A stretch of 64,000 nt of DNA from Aplidium turbinatum (lineage: Eukaryota; Chordata; Ascidiacea; Aplousobranchia; Polyclinidae), in contig OU964923.1 in NCBI GenBank assembly GCA_918807975.1, positions 17,651,235 through 17,715,234 on the forward strand. Reading direction: 5' to 3'. Numbering within the stretch: the first letter of the stretch is position 1; every line of letters begins with the position of its first letter. A program made the position numbers and the translations under genes. Positions 13,301-24,729 of this stretch are shown here, piece by piece. Under the pieces are notes generated by a model. That model saw only the letters and a list, made by a program, of their open reading frames with translations. It ran no database searches and was not told the DNA's origin.

Positions 13301-16300
13301 TATTTTTAGTAGAGAGAAGACAATTGAACAAGTTGTTGAAATAATCTGAAATTTCTAAGTTCAAATTAGGTGCTTTTGAAATTGTGGATTTGTGTCAAGT
13401 CGCATCACAAATATCATGCAGGCCACATCATAAGTCATTTCGCTTACGAGTGTTTATAAACATGACTCATAAATTACATCCACAAAAAATACAGCATTTA
13501 CATCAACAAAGCTAAGTTCGAAGCTCACTTTTTATTGAAGATTGTGTCAATCAATTTGAAAATACATTTTTAGTCCGCCAGCGTCGAAATAATGCAACAG
13601 CGAATTGAGGAACATGCGTAAACAAAGGAAATGTGAAATAACCCACAGTCAGCAAATCTACATAAATTTAACGTTTACAAATGTTGAATCAATGTAAAAG
13701 GACTGGATTGCTGACTGGGTCCTTATTGTTTGAAGCACTAAAAATACGCGTAAAAGCGACAACGTCAGCAAGGCAGTGATTATGTTTCTGGCCAAAAAAA
13801 ATAACGTTTGACTTCAAAGATAAAAATGATTATAACGAAGCTTCAAAGTTTGTCGTAAAACATTTTACTGAGATACAATAAACATAATCAATTTGTGCCA
13901 GATTGTGAGAAGACTTCCTAGATTCTTTCCAACCATTTGCATGATTGCAAATTATTTTCTATAACTTTACATTGCTAAAAAATGGCTTCTTTGTTGAAAC
14001 AACGTGGCTACAATTCTATAAAAAATTCTTAGGCCTACTACATTGAAGTAATGAAATTTTTTTTGTGATTTTGCTGATGACGTTTTACAATATCCGAGAA
14101 GTAAAAAATAATAATGATGAATTATTTTACAAAACCGTGGTTTGCAAGTGCTTCACAAAAAATTGTTGGGGGAAAATTTACTATTAGACGTAAAACGTTT
14201 GTAAAAGAAATTTGTCGGTTTACGTATTTATAATGTTTATTGCGCTGTTATCGAATTATAAACTGCCTGTAGGCTATTGTCTACCTTTGTGGTTGCCGGC
14301 CAGCTTAGAGCAGCATGCAAACTAAGCGTTTATGGTATTTGCATCGTGTTATGATTCTCGAAAATTTCCCACAAGGTCTTTATTTTTATCGTGATATTTT
14401 GTGCCTCTTCTGTCCTAAACTTGAAGTTATTGTGCAGCACTATCCACATCGGTTTTTAGACTCAGTCTTCATTGAAAATCTTTTGTGTGGTGCATCATTT
14501 CAAGTAGTGTCTTTCCCTAAACTGTTACACAAATCGCCCAGAACCAGGTTGATTATTATGTATCTTACAGCAGTTGAGAGCCCGTTATTGTATGTGTGGA
14601 ATTATTACTGTAGATGTCTGACTAAATTCATGCCAAAGTCGAGCAAATTCTGCTTTCGGGATCCTTGCCGTTATTTACTGTATTTTTTGTTGATAAGTTT
14701 AGGCAGCATTTTTCCAAGATAAATGAAGACATCGGTATTGTTCGTCACTTAGATTTAGTTTTCTCAGCATTATTTATTCATTCTTTGATCCACTAGTTTG
14801 TCCCACTTTTGGTATAATCGGATCGTTTATAAATGGCGGGTCTTCACAATAGCCGGCCTCTTATACATTGGCGCAACGTATTCAGATGTTGAATCAATGA
14901 TGAAGAAAGCTGATTTGTTGTTTGTCTTATGTGACGCCTAAATTTATGCCTCGTCTACAGTACAAAATATTTTGTAATGTACATTGTGTACATTGTACAT
15001 TTTGTTTGTAGGCCTACATTACAAAATATTTTGTAATGTAGATGAGGCATTATCATCTTTATTTTGCGCTCTTTGAAACAAAACACAGTGCACTGTGAAA
15101 CAAAAATACAGGACATAACAACAAGTAGGCGACATAAAGCAGTGAAGGGACGCCATCGAGTTAGCTGCTACGTGCAAATGGAGCCTATCTCATAATTTTG
15201 AGTGTATCTCACAATTACTGTTTGCAAAAACGCTATTTCTCCGGCTTCTCCCAAAAGCATTTGCAGTGATACATTTCCTCAATTGCAAGTTTTGTCAATG
15301 AGAGCATTTCCATAGAACGTTTATTTCGAAACCAGGTTTTCGTGTCTTTATCCAAGAAAAGATTTCTTATTGTAACGTTTTTTATTCGTCAATGAATATT
15401 ATCTGCTTGAAACAACTGTTTTGAATAGTTTGTGGCCTCCATAGCCTACTATTTTGATCGTGGATTGCTATTCTTCTTTGTAGAGCTGATAACGCAAAAA
15501 AGCTTGCTATTATTGTTTCTAATTAACAGCTTTGCGATCACTGGCTTTTCTTTGTAGCATAAGAAATAACGCGCTTTGTATTATTGAGGTCAAACCAAAC
15601 AAAAGAAAGCAAGAGGATGCTTCTCTCTGCTCGCGCATATCGATGCACGAAGCAATTATGAGCTTATGGCTTGTCATCGCAATGTAATCCATTTCACGCT
15701 TTGCTGGAAGTTAGCTAGAAATAGCAAAAATTCACCAAAATCTTGAATTTACAAGAAAACTACACAACTTTTAGCATCAAATTTAATATCATCAGATCCG
15801 CCTGGCAATTTTAGGAAAAGTCAAGAAAAACCAAGTGCATGGCGTTACTGTGCTTCAAATAATTAAAGGAAATATGAGGGGGGGGCCAAATCTGGCCTCC
15901 CTTTGAGGAGCAAAGTGTTAAACTGCTTTGGCCTGTGCTGAGTTCTTCGAACGTTATTATGTCGTTCAACGCATAAAACAACCACTGTCGCATCTCTTGT
16001 TTACTATTCGAAATAATACGTATGCAACTTATTTCTCTTGCCTTCAATTGCTATACAATCGTGGCCAGGAATACAGTAGACTACATAATTTCGACATTTT
16101 GTTTTGTATCTTATTTGCTCTGAAGATGCGCCTTGTCATGATGCGCGAAACGTCAGTGAAGCAATAAACAAATTGTATGCTTCTGCTTTTAATTTTGCCT
16201 TCGTCAGATAAATGGTGAAACTATTGTTAGAAAAGGTAAGAAGTGCCCAAATTTAGAAATGTGGACCTTTGCGATAGAATGGTAATGTTGTCTCTAAGAA

Positions 16301-19300
16301 ATAAGCAAACAGCCTAGATGTAATCTCGCATTCTAAGATGAAGTTTTACCTCACTACAACAGGGTTCTTGGACCTGTAAGAATCCCCTTGCTGCTGGGTT
16401 AGTGCAACAAAACTTCTTTCACTACAAACGTACAAATATGTAAAATTGAAATTTTGGAAAACTCATTTGCATGTCAGAAACTAACTGAGTTTGTTCACAA
16501 AGCATGTAATTTATAACATAGTACTTTCTTTCTAGAGTAAACCGCTAATTAGTAGTCAACTGGAAGAGTATAACACGTAGGCTAAAAAACGTAGCCCACC
16601 ATATTTTTAAACATCAGCATGTGTTTGTGATAAATTAGCTACATATTTAAACAGTAGTCAATCCAAACCTTGGTTGCTTTTTTTGCATTATGTTTGATTT
16701 CTCGGTAGTGGAAAGGAAAGCAGACTGCCACAAACCTATCCATAGCCATGACTACCAACAACCACACCGCTGCGTTGTGGAATGTGTGCATGAAGAACCT
16801 GTGCCATCTGCATAAGTAGATCTCGTACAACCAAGATTGTTGATCTGTTTCGTAGATCCAGGCTACCAATGAATACCTACATAAAAATTTTTTAATCAAA
16901 ATTAAACTTGAAGTTAAACAGGTCAGAACAGTGACGACTCTAAAGAGGATTACAGTTGATCGCAACCAACTCAGACCATTAGAAGATGGAAATATGAACC
17001 ATCAATTATGCAAAGTCGAAGATAATGACATAAGCTGACGAATTTCAGGAGGGTTACAAACAGGCAGTGGCATAAAAATAATACTATGAGGTAAGCATAG
17101 CTGCAAAAGAGTTCATTGGAGACATGAAGCAAAAGTTTAGCAATCTGGCAGCTCTGAATGATTCGCTCTATGCTTGTCGTATGTATAGCGTAAAATACGT
17201 GCCATACGTATTACGTAATTATAGCAGGAGATTTTAAGGCGAAGTTCTTTTGTTGATCAGTAGATAAAAACATGAAAAATAGGTTTCCCGCAAATACTCT
17301 TGTTATTCCCTAATTCACATTCATCAACATCTTTTTGAAATTAAAACATAAAATGAAGACCGTATTCAGTACCGATTTAACTGTTTTAAAATTTTACTGT
17401 AGGCTACAAACTTTGATAAAATTAAATTGCAGGCACCCGAGTTTGCTTGGCCTGTGCAGATGCACGGTTTGCGCATTCACGCAAGGCTCTGAAACTCGAC
17501 ATACGATATTTTGAAGTAGAGTCAGTCGATAGGACACAATTGTGGAACCTTGCCAAATAAATGTATTTGTTAAACAACAATTTAAGAAACCAATCTTAAC
17601 AACTAACAAGTTATGAGGAGATTATCCAAGTTTTCATCCATATAGGCTATAAATGATACTTATGAAATTTTAAAATGGGCTTATTCATTTTCTCGGAGAA
17701 CTGAGCACGCTCAACATAACTCATCGCAGCCTTACTTGACTCTTCCAAGTGATCAAATATCGGTGATTAACTGTCAGAAGAGTAAATAACTTGTAACTCA
17801 ACGTTGCCACACAACACGCATAAGTACGAATGACGACTCTATGACCAAATGTCAAGAGAGATTTAAAACAACCACTTATAGTTGCTGTAGTTTGCCTTTC
17901 TTATTGTTCACAACAAGTTACTTCAAACTCCAGATCCATCGGTTCAATTTGATTTTATCCAATCGTAAACAACTGTTGTAATAAATTGTAATCAATTTGA
18001 TTTTCGCGGTGTGTAATAAATTTGATTTTGCCTGAATTATGTTTTTCATTCATTTTAGTTGAATTACTGTACAATTATTGTATGGTGACTGAAAACATTT
18101 AAATCATATTTTTCTCTAGCTGTGTTTAATTTTTCATCGTAGGATCTCTTTAAATTTGTGATGTTTACCCACTTTCTTATTTATTTAACCACATTATACT
18201 TTTAACGCAAAAAACAAACTAATACTTCTAAGACCTCTCTCTCTCGGAGAGCTTCTTTGTTTTATCACAAATCTACAAAATCAAGCAATACCACAACGTG
18301 TGATATGAATTTACAAAAACGGAGTGCATGAGAACAATAGCAACCGAGGAAATCAGTTGGTGCAATTCTCAACGGGGAAGTTAAGTCCGCTAGTTGAGTG
18401 ATTGGCTGCATGCAAATTGTTGTTTGTTTAGGTCATTTCGGCGAAGCTCATTGACGACAATCAACATGATCAATAAATAAGCTTTCAAGCAACTTTAAAA
18501 GACAAAATTAGATTTCAATGTAAATTAAATTACTACGCATTGGCATGGTTGTGAAAGGGGTCTTATCTATTGAAGCTTGTTGCTTCTTGTCGTGTTAACT
18601 GAGCATTAAAAAAATGTTTGCCAACGTCAATATGACATATTGCAGAAAAGTGTTATCTCTCATTTTGAATTTTGTCCCATCGGAGACAAATTGGAAATCT
18701 CCAGACGTAGCAGGAGCTATGCTGCTCAGTGCAATAACAACTTTGTAAAAAAATGTTTAGCGTATGTTTGGTGGTTTGTTTACTTATGCCTTTCCTGCAT
18801 AAAGTGAAATTTATCCTCCCTAACAGTGCATACGGGGTGATGGTATCATGTTGCCAACAGAGCCGTGCTAACCGCCATTGTACCTCTCGCTCGGAAAGGT
18901 TTAATAGTTTTTGACTGCAAAAAGATAGAAATACTGTTACAAAAGCTCAATACTTAATAGATTACATCACTCAAAGCAGTGTCAACCGATTTCAGCATGC
19001 CCGCCTTTTCTCACTTTTGGCTTTCCGCACTCCCAGCTGACTTTTTATTATATAGCAGTGCATATGCAACCATCCCAGAATATTATCAATTTTCATGGAC
19101 ATAGGCTACACTGCGTCACATATTTTTTCCATGTTTTTAGTTTCTGTTGATGAAGAGTAGGTTAACTGCACGCACTGCTTTGCAAGCCATTGCAACTTTT
19201 GGGGTACGTTTTTATTGACAGTGGGCCAGTGGTTTGAGAAAGAACATCTCAAAACAGTTTAAGTACGCCACTAAAAAATAGGAACTCGTCAGTTGATTAT

Positions 19301-22300
19301 TATCAAGGGGGAGCGAGATGGTGCTCCTACGGCACTGATTGCCACAATAAGATGAAACTTGCAAAGTTACAAAAACGCAATATCAAAAACGCGTAGCAAA
19401 AAAATTATTCATGAAATCATTTGTCAAGTATTCATAAGGTAGGATGTGCCATTCTCTCACAACTACATACCGCTTTTCAAATTTCTGTTACGACATTTCG
19501 GACCTCAACAAACATAACATCTTGGTTACAAGAAATCACAGAGCACGTGCTGCTTTGCACGTAACTCTCATGCAGAGAGTTGTTTTAGATTGTTTGAAAT
19601 TTATTTTTGCAGTTTCTTACGTGATGTAGATAGCTGCCAGGGGTGGAGGAGCCATTTTAAAAGTAGGTGGGCCCAAAGGCGTAGGAGTCAAAGTTAATCA
19701 AACTTCTGGGGGGCTTCGCCTCCCAGACCCCCCATAATATTGCTGCATTAACCTAATACTTCAAATCGTTTATGCATTGTGTTTTCATGATTGCCTTTTG
19801 TGCCAACCAGCAAAAAATTTCCGTTTTAGCCAAACAAATTACAAAATTGTTAAATTGCTCTATAGCACTGTACAAAATATGGCGATGTGCACACAAATAA
19901 AAAGGCAAAATACACGCACAGTTATAATACCAATCTGGGAGATATAATCTGCAGCATTATATCGTAGGCCTACGTGCATGCACTGCATAATATATAATGT
20001 TATGTTATCATTGTTTTAACCTTAGAGAAGAATTAGATTGATTTATAGATTACTCCACCAATCACACGCAACCACACCAACATGTGCTGCCCATCAACAG
20101 TTGGGCTCAACAGAAAAGTTTGAAGATTAGATTTCATCATTCACAGGCCAACAAAAAAAATTTTTTTTAAAGGCACGGCATGTGAGAGTCATTTTAGGGT
20201 ATTTCGTGGCCCCTGATTCCGAAAATGCACTTGTTTTTTCGAATTGGTTCTAGTTTTTGAGATAACCTACAGCAAAAACATTTTTTTTTGCAATTTTGAT
20301 CCCCTATAGATTTAACGTCGTGTCGTCGTTTATTACATAGACAAAACTGGAAGTAATCCCAAGCACATTTCTGAGTTTTATAAACGCTATTTGGAACCAA
20401 TCACGTTGATTACAACCCAAACAAACGGCTATTTAACGTTTACTGGCCTAGTAACAATCAAAATACGACGTGAAGCAAGCCTTAGGATACAATTAAGATG
20501 TAGAATATATAACTTGTGCTTTGCGTTAATATATTTGTTGACTTCAACAGTATCAGACTTACTAACTAAGCTAATAAGTACAAACAACAAAATACATAGC
20601 CTACATTGTTTTGCTTAACAAACTAGACGAATAAGCAAAACAAAGCCATCGATGAACAAACGCAATTCTTTATTATGGTAGGCCTACTATACCGAGCAAC
20701 ACCCATCAAGGTACGAAGGCCATTTATATAATTACAGAATACAAAGTTGTGTTCTTCAATACAGTTGCTGCTTAAAATTTTATCCTTGTTACGGAAGAAC
20801 GTAATTTTGGTTCGAAATTCAATTCCTGGTAGTTTTGAAAAAACTAAGCGCATGTTTGAAATCAGGGGCCCTAAAACACTCTAAATTGACTCTCACCTGT
20901 TGTGCCAAAATGTTTTTGTTGGCCTGTGTAATCAAACTAGTGTGTATCAAATGAGTGAAGAGCTTTTTTTGGAACTCCTTCTCTAATTTGCCGTTTTCGC
21001 TACCTTTTCAAAGAAATTTGGCTTTTAAAAGTGGGTGGGCCAGGCCCACCCAGAAAATAAAGTAGGTGGGCCCGGGCCCACGAGGCCCACGTGTTTCCTC
21101 CATCCCTGATAGCTGCCAGAAGGATTTAATATTGATTTTTTTGTTGTTGTATTATTCACATTCTAAAAAGAGACAGTATTAGTTTGGCTACTGTGCAAGA
21201 TGCAATATCCCCACTCGCCAATAAACGGGAAAAGGTTGCGAAACCTTGAACCACACAGGTATGCATAAATATTTGATATATAAGCTACTTCTGAACTAAA
21301 CGCCATACAAAAAAACGTACCGCAAAATTCCTGTAAAAAATAGCATTCCAATGTCTGCAACAGCCAAAGCAATGATGTAGATCCGATATGTATCCGAAAG
21401 GATTTTTTTCTTTTTTTGCTTTTTTCCGGATAAAAGAAAAATCGAATAAGAATTTCCTGAAACAAACATTTGCCAAATTAAATATCCCTTTGACCTTCAC
21501 TTCTGTAATGTTTATCACAAAGTTTTTCAACTTTGACACATTATTTTGAATTCATTGCCACAATAGTTCATTTGCTCTTTTGATTTCGTTCCACCAGTAA
21601 TCAAGCAAATGTGCCCTTCTCTTTAGCGTAAAATGTCAATGCAAAGTCGGTGTGAAAATGAGATTGACTTTTGAGGTTAAAAAGTGGGAAGCATATAATT
21701 GATTGAACTTTATATTTAAGCAGAAAAAAGCACGTCATTTCAGTGTTTACCTTCATCATTACCCAATTAGTTCTCATTCAAAAATTAAATGTTTTGCGCT
21801 TTGTGGTTCAATATCGTGATCTTTGTCTTTACTAATAAGATTTGCAGTAGGCTAATATTGTTGTAGTTTATTTTCAAATCCATTAGCCTTTTGATAGAAA
21901 AAGTTGTTTTCATTGGCTCAGTAAGATTGGATTTTTACTTCATACAACCGCAATCTATTAGGTCAACAAATTCCGATTCTTGATTCTAAAAACCAACAAA
22001 CATCTACATAAGGCTATGTTATTGCTCATTGCACTAAATAATTTAGTGGAATTAAGCTGTAAAGTCATTAAAACTTGAAGTTAACATCACAACGGCGTGT
22101 CAGACTCTGAAAGAAATTATGCTTTCGGTTTACAATTCATAAAATGAAGTGCTCCTCGCCCAATTTGTGATAACATTCTTTTCATTTATTGATTTCAAAA
22201 CCTTGACATGGTTTTGTCAAGGCAGGCTATATGAAATAGCTTTTAGGCAAATCCGATGGAAATGCAATTATATACAGGCAGCATTAAAACAATATAGATT

Positions 22301-23390
22301 CACGGATTTCACGCACACAGTGGGAAGCTAAAAATTAAGCATTTTCTAAAAAATATTACTTGAAATTGTATATTTCAATTTTGGAGGGAAATCGTGAAAT
22401 GGTGGACACCGAACACTGCGCCTTTGAGGAAAATTGGGACGGTTCGGTTGTTACCAAATATCTTAGGCTCTTCTGGTAAAACAAAGGCATCTTCAAAAGA
22501 GGAAAATATGTTTGTGAAGTGCGAAATATGTCCTTATTGAAATCAACTCCCTCCGCTACAGAAATAGCTTAGAATAGCGCAGCGTTTTTATCACACCTTG
22601 AACCCTTCAAAGTTTGAACCTCTGAAATGATCTTTTGCTAGGTTAAAAACGCATTTTACAAGCCCTACCGATGCCACTGACCAGCTATATGACCAGCCAG
22701 CCCTATCAAGACCAAAAAAAAACTTTTGAATATGATCAAAGCAAAGAAGTTGGTACATTAAATAATAGACTTCTCAACAAATTGTCTAAAATGTTTAAAT
22801 GGGGTTAACTGATTGTGGGAATCCTTATCCCTCAAGATGAGAATGTTTTTTTGAAAGCGTAATCGCAGCAATTTCTAATACTTGTAGAAGCTTTGAACCA
22901 TTAACGCAGCCTCAGTTTTCGTGCTTGACAGAGTAAAGTTCGCTTGTTGTTGGAATGCTGTTACTTATAAATTACTTCATCCACAAGGCATTGCTGAATA
23001 GAGAGCCTTTTTCGACATGTATTGCTCAAGCGTAGCCTACACACCGAGAGTTGAATTAGCGTAGCTTTGTCTTGCCGTTCTTCATTCACAATGTCGGGTG
23101 CTCATCAAAATGAAAATGAATAGCCTACATTTAACAACATAGGCTACCTTTATGAGAGACGTATCAAGCTATATTTGTCTCGGTAAACTAAAGTAAAATG
23201 CGGGTTACGGCCTAATAGTATAAACATTGTAAACTACAATTACATTCTTACCAACTATGCCAATCACAGACAGGCCCACAAACAGCCAAATCAACAAAAG
23301 TTTTTTCTCAAGCGACTCTCCTTGGTGGCTATCGTCGTTGTCGTCTGTGACGTGTAGCGATATATTGGAAACCATCGACACTGCTGCCAT
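3923..23390 (-). CDS. rhodopsin-family seven-transmembrane receptor, six exons, complete
   Basis: Six exons joined in phase give 488 residues plus a stop: 23390-23252, 21456-21321, 16876-16669, 6646-6342, 4969-4765 and 4396-3923. All introns are GT-AG. Seen in the protein: TM1 about 31-56 with G-N (N48), TM2 70-91 with LAVAD (D81), C114 before TM3, D-R-F at 138-140, TM4 162-182, TM5 281-306 with P295, TM6 332-353 with W-L-P (345-347), TM7 ending N-F-F-L-Y (384-388), and a 97-residue tail. Extracellular loop 2 is about 95 residues, with C266/C268 as candidate disulphide partners of C114 and glycosylation sequons at N205, N230 and N250. N9 is another sequon. The TM3 and TM7 signatures resemble the GPR139/142 and FMRFamide-receptor groups, so a G-protein-coupled peptide receptor at the plasma membrane is inferred. 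The ligand is not knowable from sequence. No frame break is seen. Confidence 0.9.
4765..4969 (-). CDS. receptor exon 5 (end of loop 2, TM5, loop 3)
   Basis: The exon starts after acceptor CGTTTTTAG with the third base of Arg263. C266 and C268 follow, then TM5 with P295 and a basic third intracellular loop. It ends in phase 0 at the donor GTGAGG. Confidence 0.9.
6342..6646 (-). CDS. receptor exon 4 (TM4 and most of extracellular loop 2)
   Basis: The acceptor ATCTTTCAG is followed in phase 0 by TM4 (residues 162-182) and a long hydrophilic loop to residue 262. The loop carries sequons N205, N230 and N250. The exon ends with two bases of Arg263 at donor GTAAGA. Intron 3 before it is 10.0 kb and is the largest of the gene. 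Confidence 0.9.
8984..9281 (-). mobile_element. hammerhead-bearing short retroposon inside the hAT element
   Basis: Comparison with the sister copy shows that 298 bp have been inserted, flanked by a perfect 13-bp target duplication ACTATGTGTGTAT (8971-8983 and 9282-9294). A duplication of that length points to target-primed retrotransposition. The insert contains a hammerhead ribozyme on the minus strand (9020-9066) and no protein frame. Small Penelope-like fragments and hammerhead-bearing SINE or retrozyme-type elements have this form. Which applies is undecided. Confidence 0.7.
9020..9066 (-). ncRNA. minimal type I hammerhead ribozyme
   Basis: Reading the minus strand from 9066: stem I 5' strand GCGAUA; core CUGAUGA (9060-9054); stem II GCCCA/UGGGC with a six-base loop; core GAA (9037-9035); stem III A-C/G-U with loop AUGU; cleavage nucleotide C at 9026; stem I 3' strand UAUCGC. 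All conserved core bases are present and all stems pair perfectly. Cleavage is predicted between 9026 and 9025. The two-base-pair stem III is typical of retroelement hammerheads, which often act best as dimers. Confidence 0.85.
11343..11389 (-). ncRNA. decayed hammerhead-like motif
   Basis: Stem I arms UUCACU/AGUGAA are perfect and the 3' core with a GAAACGUC segment is kept. The 5' core reads CCGAAAA instead of CUGANGA, so it is probably inactive. It belongs to the same repeat family as 16114-16160. Confidence 0.5.
14946..15051. repeat. small palindromic repeat
   Basis: TGCCTCGTCTACA at the left and TGTAGATGAGGCA at the right are inverted, and inside both arms the 16-mer ACAAAATATTTTGTAA recurs. 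It is a short hairpin MITE-like unit in receptor intron 3. Confidence 0.55.
16114..16160 (+). ncRNA. hammerhead-like motif, second copy
   Basis: Core CUGAAGA at 16120-16126 and GAAACGUC at 16147-16154. Stem I is 6 bp with two wobble pairs, and stem II is GCGC/GCGC with one unpaired U beside the core. Stem III would be loop-less (ACGU), as in Penelope-like hammerheads that work as dimers. Activity is doubtful because of the extra U. Confidence 0.45.
16669..16876 (-). CDS. receptor exon 3 (extracellular loop 1, TM3, D-R-F)
   Basis: The acceptor ending in GTAG supplies the last base of Arg92. The exon encodes loop 1, the conserved Cys114, TM3 and D138-R139-F140 followed by VAVC-P, then the start of intracellular loop 2. 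It ends in phase 0 at AAG|GTTTGG, a non-consensus donor at +3, but the next exon fits it exactly. The exon sits between inverted copies of one hAT-type element, in introns 2 and 3. Confidence 0.9.
19638..21108. mobile_element. hAT-type nonautonomous element, copy 2, in receptor intron 2
   Basis: The 1471-bp element has ends CAGGGGTGGAGGAGCC and GTTTCCTCCATCCCTG and a perfect 8-bp target duplication ATAGCTGC (19630-19637, 21109-21116), the hAT hallmark. It is the inverted relative of 8579-9598 and carries a further insertion at 20142-20928. It has no transposase frame. Confidence 0.85.
20142..20928. mobile_element. nested inverted-repeat DNA element
   Basis: The 787-bp insertion within hAT copy 2 has roughly 75-bp imperfect terminal inverted repeats beginning CACAGGCCAACAAAAA at both ends. 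The sister copy at 8579-9598 lacks it. The target duplication is not clear because about 15 host bases are missing at the site. There is no coding frame of note. Confidence 0.7.
21321..21456 (-). CDS. receptor exon 2 (end of TM1, loop 1, TM2)
   Basis: The acceptor TTTGTTTCAG precedes 136 coding bases in the only frame that gives a membrane protein: the end of TM1, a very basic loop with two runs of Lys (58-64), then TM2 with the LAVAD signature (D81). It ends after two bases of an Arg codon at donor GTACGT. The two other frames are also open here but give no receptor motif. Confidence 0.88.
22391..22475 (+). other. short unproven exon-like frame in receptor intron 1
   Basis: ATG at 22399 opens 26 codons of higher GC than the surroundings (start MVDTEHCAFEENW) and runs into a GTAAAA donor-like site. 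There is no recognisable family and no partner exon. It may be chance. Confidence 0.12.
23252..23390 (-). CDS. receptor exon 1 (start codon to TM1)
   Basis: The ATG at 23390 opens a 46-residue N-terminus rich in D, S and E with one sequon (N9). The first half of TM1 follows. The exon ends after one base of a Gly codon at a strong donor (GTAAGA). That base joins the first two bases of exon 2 to make Gly47, restoring the family's G-N pair. Read-through past the donor would lose the TM1 Asn context, which supports this junction. Confidence 0.88.
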
Positions 23391-23937
23391 TGATTCGATT
23401 AAACAATCACTACATCAGTACAAAAATTAGCTACATTTATCATTTAATAAAACACATTTACAGTTGACGCTGAAATGCGAATAGGATAGGTTAAAACTGC
23501 AGCCATTTTGTCGTTTTCAAGTCTGATAGGTCAGAGCATGACACCGAAAATCGGCTTTGTTTAAAACAGCTGGCCTAAAACCTAAAACTTGTTCCACTTT
23601 TCCATCTTTCTGTAACCGTGTTGGTTTTAGAATCTGGGGCAAGACCTTCCCCCTTCTTCCAGTAGATCATTTGTGGGTATTCAAAACTTAATTTATAGTA
23701 GGCTACTCAAGGCAATCAAATTTTAACTTGATGATTTTCAAATTTTACGCGCGTCTGTAACAGAAATGCTGACTAACAATGAGCACAGTAATTTACAAAA
23801 AAACAAACTTCAAGGTAAGAAAACTTATGAAAAGTGTTGATGATCACCGTGAGAACACAAGTCTTGAGGTGTTAGGTTTGCTCTTTTTTGACATAAAGCG
23901 TAGTGTGAAAATATAACATGATTATTCTGTCACATTT

Positions 23938-24715
23938 TTTCATACATACAATCTTTCATGAATGAGACTAAAACTGAATTCACCCACATATTTCTTGCAG
24001 ACACAAATGAAACTGATGCTGATAGCCTACCGATTCGAGGAAACGAAAAATGGCGTACACACAAACTTTTGGGATCATCATTTTGCAGCACTGCCGATGT
24101 CAAATCTCGCTGCAATTTAGGCAATGTCGCTTTCAGATCATACTGGAAACTATGGAGCAAGAGATCGAGAATCCCATTGCAGTTGCGACTAAGATTGTAC
24201 AGCGCGTGCTGCATCCCAGTTATAATCTACAACTGCAATAGCTGGTCTGTTACCAAAGCAAGTCTTGAAAGATTGGATGCGGTGTCATCGAAGACATTTA
24301 CGTGTCATAACTGGTCATACTTGGCTAAACAGTCTTATCTCGAACAAAAACCTCTACAAAATATGCAACAGTGAACCATTATCTTGCAAGATCTCCACCA
24401 TGAGATGGAATATGTTTGGACATCTTCTGAGACTTCACCAGGACTCACCTCCCCAGAAAGCCCTTGAATTTGGCAGCAAAAAGTACCAAGGCCGAACCGG
24501 ACGTCACCGTACCAACTTATTACAACTGCTGAGATCTGACATTAGAAAAGCTGGCCTGGGATCCCTGCTCAGCAAATCACATCTCCATCGATTGCAAAAC
24601 ATCGCAAAGGACAAAACAGAATAGAGATCCTATCAACCTTGTTGAAAGACTGATCGAAGCCAGCGGCTGTCAAACGATTTGGCTACACTGGCGGCGGAGA
24701 CAGTTCTGTAATAAT
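23938..24715 (+). mobile_element. 5'-truncated LINE 3' end with 14-bp target duplication
   Basis: Two overlapping frames encode the C-terminal part of a LINE reverse transcriptase polyprotein: STADVKSRCNLGNVAF and RLRLYSACCIPVIIYNC in one frame, then MRWNMFGHLLRLHQDSP in the next. One frameshift lies near 24260-24300. The insertion is flanked by the perfect direct repeat ATTCTGTCACATTT (23924-23937 and 24716-24729) and ends in a TAATAAT-like tail. Only the last quarter of the ORF is present and the catalytic domain is missing. Confidence 0.8.
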
Positions 24716-24729
24716 ATTCTGTCACATTT

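Noticed and set aside
23205-23251. receptor exon 1 extending to 23205
   Set aside because: Read-through of the GTAAGA donor. Splicing at 23252 restores the TM1 Gly-Asn pair and the reading phase with exon 2.
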